Positions 6,428 to 9,515 of a stretch of 9,515 nt of DNA are shown here, piece after piece (the stretch's first letter is position 1; every line of letters begins with the position of its first letter). The notes under the pieces are model-generated. The model ran no database searches. It saw only the letters and a program-made list of their open reading frames with translations, and had not been told where the DNA came from. A program made the translations under genes and the position numbers. Location: positions 1-9,515 of the forward strand of contig DXZC01000082.1 of NCBI GenBank assembly GCA_019415505.1, given 5' to 3'. This DNA is from Peptococcaceae bacterium (GTDB lineage: Bacteria; Bacillota; Dehalobacteriia; UBA7702).

Positions 6428-7078
6428 TTAAGCTTCCAACAGGGCCAAGGCTTTATTAACCGCTTCAGCGGCGTCTTCGGCATAGGCGTCGGCGCCAATG
6501 CGGTCCGCCCAACGCTGGGTAGCGGGAGCGCCGCCAACCATAGTTTTATATTTGCCCTTCAAGCCCTTATCCTTCAAGGCTTCTTCCAGTTTCTTCTGTT
6601 CCGCTAATGTGGTGGTAAGCAAAGCTGATGTGCCAATGAGATCCGCATTGTATTCCTCAGCTTTGGCCAAAATTGTGGGAACTGAAACATCCCGGCCCAA
6701 GTCGATAATTTCAATACCTTGGGTTTTGATAATCGAAGCCACAATACCTTTGCCGATATCGTGTACATCACCTTCCACGGTGGCCAGAATCATGGTGCCT
6801 TTTTTATCCGCGGTTTTGCCGGATTTAGCCATTTCTTCATCAACCATACCGGAAACGGTTTTCATCACATCAGCGGAAAGCATCAGTTCCGGCAGAAATA
6901 CTTGGCCGCGGCCAAAGAGATCGCCAACTTCACGAATACCGGCGCTGAAACCTTCGGAGAGAATTTCCACAGGATCCAAACCTTCTTCTATGGCTCTTTT
7001 CATAACGTCAACAGCAGTGGCTTCGTTGCATTTTACCATTGCTTCCATAGCTTCTTTGATTATAGCATCTTTAGACAT
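6428..7078 (-). CDS. mtbC: Dimethylamine corrinoid protein MtbC
   Basis: A 216-residue cytoplasmic corrinoid protein that carries the methyl group between MtbB and a downstream methyltransferase. The N-terminal half (about 1-90) is the four-helix cap domain (B12-binding 2, containing LPELMLSADVM at 62-72). The C-terminal half is the Rossmann-like B12 domain with DVHDIGKG (104-111), in which His106 is the expected lower axial cobalt ligand. It also has GTSALLTTT (149-157) and VGGAPAT (181-187), which hold the nucleotide tail. The order mtbB-mtbC with a 55-bp gap and no terminator marks an operon and makes the dimethylamine assignment likely. By domain content alone it could equally serve MttB-type enzymes. 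The start ATG at 7078 has AAGGAGG nine bases upstream. A terminator follows at 6286-6326. Confidence 0.9.
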   Translation of the reverse strand: MSKDAIIKEAMEAMVKCNEATAVDVMKRAIEEGLDPVEILSEGFSAGIREVGDLFGRGQVFLPELMLSADVMKTVSGMVDEEMAKSGKTADKKGTMILATVEGDVHDIGKGIVASIIKTQGIEIIDLGRDVSVPTILAKAEEYNADLIGTSALLTTTLAEQKKLEEALKDKGLKGKYKTMVGGAPATQRWADRIGADAYAEDAAEAVNKALALLEA

Positions 7079-7133
7079 AAATTATATCCTCCTTATTCAT
7101 TCTCAATCATTAACTGTAGGTAAAGTGAGCGCT

Positions 7134-8519
7134 TTAAATGCCTGCTTCTTTTTTGAATTTATCTACACTATTGATGGGTACGCCGAGAATGTCGGCAATG
7201 CGGAACTTAGTTTGAATACCTACGCCAGCGTTGGGTCTGGATTGAGTTGTGCCAATGTTGAGATCTTCCCTGAGATCTTTCATTTCAGCGCAATCAGCCA
7301 AAACATCTACGCTACAGCCCAGTTTATCAGCCACATACTTTTTAGCGTCGTTGATTTTCATTTTTTGCAGTTCCATTCTGAACACCAAATCGCCGGCACT
7401 TCTTATGCCGCCCATTCCTGCGGTGCTTTCATGGGTTACTGCCATGCCGAAGGTATCTCCGGCGCCAACCTACAAGCCGTCAACGTGAGCGATTTCAATC
7501 AGGGCCTTGTCAACTCTGGATACGGCGTCAGCCGAGGGGATTACAGATAGGGGCACGCCGCCTACGCCCATGCCCACATTGGCGTGAACGGGAATTTCCG
7601 CTACAGCGGTGGTGGCTTTAGCAAAAGTGACCACCCTTGCCAGGTTCCAGGCTAAGCTCATGGAGCTGTTGGTGTTAACGGCCATGCCAAAGATGGAAAC
7701 CCCGGCTCTTTCCGCCATTTTTACCTGTTGGTGGGGGTAAAGACCGGCGATAATTTCATCATCAAAGGCCAGTTGTCCGTGCATGCCGAGGTTAAACTCC
7801 CCAGCCATGCCCACTTCAAAGCCGGTGGTGGGGTATTTTTCTTTCAAAATGCGTACAGCTTCCAAGCTGGCTTTTACATCAGCGTCGCCGGAGGCGCCTA
7901 CTGTATCAAAGTTAATGCCGTCAGCGCCGCTGTCAATCATATTGGAGGCCACGAATACGATATCTTTAATGGCGTGTTCAATGGCTTCTTCCTGTGCTTC
8001 CCTGGCTTCGGGAATTTTGCCCGCTGGCAACAATTCCGCCCAGTTGTTGCAAGGGCCGTCGGGTTTGGTGTAAAGTCCCATATTGGGCATAGCGCCGTAG
8101 AGCAGGGGCAGGGTGGTCATAAGCTGGGCTTGTTCCATGGCCTGCTTTTCTTCGGAAATAATAGCCTTAATGGGCTTATAGCTGTAGTCAACATGGCACA
8201 GTTCAATGCTGTCCGAGGCCAGGGCCCGCTCCTGGGTCAGAATAGCCTGGAGGCGGTCCATGGGGATACCGTTGCGAACGCAAAGCTTCAGGGTACCGGC
8301 GTCAAAGGATACAACTACCTCTTTGCCAGGTTCTACAGAAACTATTTTTTGCGGGCAAGTGATTATTTCATAGAGATAATCCATCTCATCCTGTGTCATT
8401 GGGTCTATTTGGGCTCTATCAGCCGCGTCTTGGGTACCGTCTTCAATGTCGGCCCGAATATCTGCTTCAGTCATTTCGGCAATATAGTTATCGCCATAAC
8501 GGGTTAAAAATTTGCTCAT
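7134..8519 (-). CDS. mtbB: Dimethylamine:corrinoid methyltransferase MtbB, pyrrolysine-containing
   Basis: A 461-residue enzyme that moves a methyl group from dimethylamine to Co(I)-MtbC, leaving monomethylamine. It is read through an in-frame TAG at 7472-7470, which encodes pyrrolysine at residue 350 in the context HVDGL-Pyl-VGAGD. MtbB of Methanosarcina has Pyl near 356 in about 467 residues, a close match in length and place. On both sides of the TAG the frame stays the same and the sequence stays MtbB-like: upstream GINFDTVGASGDAD and MAGEFNLGMHGQLAFDDEI, downstream MAVTHESTAGMGGIRSAGDLV and the C-terminal GIQTKFRIADILG. Termination at the amber would remove the last 111 conserved residues and the active-site Pyl. 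The start ATG at 8519 has AGAGG seven bases upstream, and the final stop is TAA. It is first in an operon with mtbC behind a sigma-54 promoter. The pyl genes needed for decoding are not in this window. Confidence 0.95.
7446..7463 (-). promoter_or_regulatory. Stem-loop 6 nt downstream of the amber codon (PYLIS-like)
   Basis: The mRNA GCCGGAGAUACCUUCGGC folds into a 7-bp stem (one G-U pair) with an AUAC loop. It begins six bases after the UAG. A structure in this place was proposed in archaeal mtmB as a pyrrolysine insertion element, later found helpful but not essential. The pairing is seen directly; any function is inferred, since the codons also encode conserved residues. Confidence 0.45.
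7470..7472 (-). other. In-frame amber codon decoded as pyrrolysine
   Basis: The TAG is codon 350 of mtbB, followed by 111 further sense codons of conserved MtbB sequence. Its place corresponds to the catalytic pyrrolysine of methylamine methyltransferases, which adducts the amine for methyl transfer. A sequencing error or pseudogene is unlikely because the frame is intact and the context matches the family. Confidence 0.93.
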
Positions 8520-8578
8520 GTTTGTACCTCTCTTTCCTTATTATCTGTTTTTGCTTATTAATAAAATAATTTAATGCG

Positions 8579-8639
8579 GAGTATAAAGGGGATTTAAATG
8601 GGAAAAAATTAACTGTCAATCTGTTTATTCACTATACTC
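8579..8639 (-). promoter_or_regulatory. Possible long-range stem in the mtbB leader
   Basis: GAGTATA (8579-8585) is complementary to TATACTC (8633-8639) across a 47-nt loop inside the predicted leader. The stem is short for so wide a loop, and I see no strong inner helix. The only hint of relevance is that the MttB-like leader also has a stem in a similar place. Confidence 0.25.
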
Positions 8640-8683
8640 TATGATTTAGCCAACCTCTATTTTTTTTCTCTACACCATTTAAT

Positions 8684-8699
8684 TGCAACAGTCGTGCCA
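8684..8699 (-). promoter_or_regulatory. Sigma-54 (-24/-12) promoter of mtbB-mtbC
   Basis: The minus strand reads TGGCACGACTGTTGCA, an exact match to TGGCACG-N4-TTGCA. The -12 C is at 8685, so transcription should start near 8673, 154 nt before the mtbB ATG. It lies downstream of a sigma-54 activator gene and its terminator. Confidence 0.92.
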
Positions 8700-8713
8700 G
8701 AATTGGTTGAAGC

Positions 8714-8729
8714 GAAAAAATTTTTTGCC
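8714..8729. promoter_or_regulatory. A-tract block upstream of the sigma-54 promoter (copy 2)
   Basis: G, six A, six T, then GCC, with the A/T junction about 47 bp upstream of the predicted transcription start. Sequence, orientation and distance match the block at 2063-2080 upstream of the MttB-like operon. Confidence 0.5.
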
Positions 8730-8783
8730 TCATTGTTTAGCAGGTCTTGTTTGATGTTAGGTGATGATTTTTGGCATACTTAA

Positions 8784-8822
8784 AAAGCAGCAATGATGAT
8801 GAAATTTCACCATTGCTGCTTT
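8784..8822 (-). terminator. Terminator downstream of regulator 2
   Basis: A 12-bp stem (AAAGCAGCAATG with its complement) with an inner loop that contains a small GAAATTTC palindrome. On the minus strand the 3' arm runs into TTTTTA. It sits about 65 bp past the stop codon of regulator 2 and upstream of the mtbB promoter, so mtbB depends on its own sigma-54 promoter. The T-rich ends on both strands could allow termination both ways. Confidence 0.75.
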
Positions 8823-8848
8823 AATTATTTGCTTTTGCCTGTATAACT

Positions 8849-8868
8849 CCAATGATAATTATCATTGG
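8849..8868. promoter_or_regulatory. Palindromic candidate activator site A for mtbB
   Basis: CCAATGATAATTATCATTGG is a perfect 20-bp palindrome centred about 185 bp upstream of the predicted mtbB transcription start. With the site at 8872-8889 it shares AATGA-N6-TCATT, with centres 22 bp (two turns) apart. It is a likely binding site for regulator 2. The core also resembles the inner part of Fur boxes, so an iron-dependent or terminator role is a weaker alternative. Confidence 0.55.
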
Positions 8869-8871
8869 CAA

Positions 8872-8889
8872 TAATGAATATTATCATTA
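8872..8889. promoter_or_regulatory. Palindromic candidate activator site B for mtbB
   Basis: TAATGA-N6-TCATTA, which overlaps the stop codon of regulator 2 at 8887-8889. It is the second copy of the AATGA-N6-TCATT dyad, two helical turns from site A and about 207 bp upstream of the predicted mtbB transcription start. Confidence 0.5.
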
Positions 8890-9515
8890 AAGATTGTGCC
8901 GTTTGAGAATTTTTACTACTGTGCTTTGGTCTATGTGCAAAAGCTTTGCCGCTTTATAAGTGGAACCCCCCTCTTTATAGGCTTTTTGCACTAATTGTTT
9001 CTCCACCTCGCCCTTGGCCTCCTTTAAGGGCATTATCTCCGTACAGATTACCTTAGACGCAGAGCTGCCTTCGCCCTGGCCGAGAATTTTCCGTAAGGCG
9101 TTGGCTGTAAGCTCTTTGCTGTCCTCGGTGACATACAGGCGCTCTATGGCGTGTTCCAACTCCCGTAGATTGCCGGGCCAGTCGTAATCCTTGAGAGCGT
9201 CGAGAATATCCTTGGCAAAGGTTTTATCCAAGTTATATTTTTTATTGCACTTGTACAGCATGAATTGTGCAACATGGATTATTTCGTCCATTCTGTTGCG
9301 CAGCGGCGGTATTTCCAGGGGCACTACATTGAGGCGGTAGTAAAGGTCCTGGCGGAATTGGCCTTTATCGCACATTTCCTTGAGGTTCCTGTGGGTTGCC
9401 GCCACTATGCGGGTGTTGACGGGAATCCGCTTCACGCCGCCCACCCGGACTATGGTCTTTTCCTGTAAAAATTCTAAGAGCTTTACCTGCATGGATAAGG
9501 GGAGTTCACCTATTT
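8887..9515 (-). CDS. Sigma-54-dependent transcriptional activator (regulator 2), 3' part
   Basis: The C-terminal 208 residues of an AAA+ enhancer-binding protein; the N-terminus, with sensor domain, Walker A and GAFTGA loop, lies beyond the right edge. The reading frame is open through the edge and begins with IGELPLSMQ, which follows Walker B, so the ATG at 9492 is an internal methionine and not the start. Visible are VRVGGVKRIPV, sensor-1 VAATHRNL, the arginine-finger region FRQDLYYRLNVVPL, WPGNLRELEHAIERL, and a C-terminal Fis/TyrR-like helix-turn-helix YKAAKLLHIDQSTVVKILKR. It is a clear paralogue of the regulator at 2444-4225. The HTH frames are alike (YKAA..L...Q....KILKR) but the recognition helix differs, as expected if it binds another site. 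It lies just upstream of the mtbB promoter region, so mtbB-mtbC is its probable target. Confidence 0.92.
   Translation of the reverse strand, partial: IGELPLSMQVKLLEFLQEKTIVRVGGVKRIPVNTRIVAATHRNLKEMCDKGQFRQDLYYRLNVVPLEIPPLRNRMDEIIHVAQFMLYKCNKKYNLDKTFAKDILDALKDYDWPGNLRELEHAIERLYVTEDSKELTANALRKILGQGEGSSASKVICTEIMPLKEAKGEVEKQLVQKAYKEGGSTYKAAKLLHIDQSTVVKILKRHNL

Larger units (their letters stand above)
8520..8886. other. 367-bp regulatory region upstream of mtbB
   Basis: From high to low coordinates it holds two AATGA-N6-TCATT dyads, the terminator of regulator 2, an A-tract block, a sigma-54 promoter and a leader of about 154 nt. No gene is seen. The stretch 8730-8780 shows nothing I can name. 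Confidence 0.8.

Noticed and set aside
7134..7445. Separate 103-aa gene starting at the ATG at 7445
   Set aside because: It is in frame with mtbB, has no ribosome site suited to a start there, and its sequence is the C-terminal part of MtbB after the amber codon.
6498..7550. 350-aa ORF on the plus strand
   Set aside because: It lies antisense over mtbC and the 3' end of mtbB, has no recognisable domain, and mirrors the codon structure of the real genes.
8772..8790. TTGGCAT on the plus strand as a sigma-54 promoter toward regulator 2
   Set aside because: The -12 element is missing and regulator 2 is transcribed on the other strand.
8849..8868. Classical Fur box
   Set aside because: The 7-1-7 spacing of Fur sites is absent (the halves abut), there is no iron gene nearby, and a second AATGA-N6-TCATT copy fits an activator pair better; kept only as an alternative.
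1..9515. Mobile elements, CRISPR, tRNA or rRNA genes
   Set aside because: No transposase, repeat-spacer array, cloverleaf sequence or rRNA segment was seen on either strand.

Overview
The window reads as a methylamine / methylated-amine catabolism locus of a strictly anaerobic bacterium, most likely an acetogenic or sulfate-reducing member of the Bacillota (Clostridia). The bacterial assignment rests on strong Shine-Dalgarno sites, rho-independent terminators, sigma-54 promoters with their AAA+ activators, and a BCCT transporter. The narrower placement is an inference from which bacteria are known to combine corrinoid methyltransferases with pyrrolysine. All genes lie on the minus strand, so the order of transcription runs from high to low coordinates.

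Layout, in transcription order. (1) 9515-8887: 3' end of a sigma-54 activator (regulator 2), cut by the window edge. (2) 8886-8520: terminator, two palindromic candidate activator sites, an A-tract, a near-perfect sigma-54 promoter and a 154-nt leader. (3) 8519-7134: mtbB, dimethylamine:corrinoid methyltransferase. It is one gene read through an in-frame amber codon at 7472-7470, the pyrrolysine codon at residue 350. An automatic caller would split it into a 349-aa and a 103-aa ORF. (4) 7078-6428: mtbC, its corrinoid protein, followed by a strong terminator. (5) 6427-6059: intergenic region with a second sigma-54 promoter. (6) 6058-4430: BCCT-family transporter, followed by a terminator. (7) 4225-2444: complete PAS/AAA+/HTH sigma-54 activator (regulator 1). 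(8) 2443-1879: terminator, four copies of an 18-bp palindromic site, an A-tract, a third sigma-54 promoter and a structured leader. (9) 1878-445: MttB-superfamily methyltransferase without an amber codon, so of the pyrrolysine-free type that includes glycine betaine methyltransferase. (10) 417-1: 5' part of a TauE/SafE (TSUP) membrane protein, in the same operon.

Working model. The BCCT transporter imports a methylated amine. The MttB-like enzyme and MtbB transfer methyl groups from a quaternary amine and from dimethylamine to Co(I) corrinoid on MtbC or a similar protein. A methyltransferase encoded elsewhere passes the methyl group to tetrahydrofolate. The window has no pylTSBCD, corrinoid reactivase (RamA-type) or methylcorrinoid:THF methyltransferase gene, so these must lie outside it.

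The main observations are the pyrrolysine codon with a stem-loop starting 6 nt downstream, and two parallel regulatory modules. Each module is arranged as activator gene, its own palindromic sites, A-tract, sigma-54 promoter, methyltransferase. The palindromes differ between the two modules, which suggests each activator recognises its own sites and may respond to a different amine.
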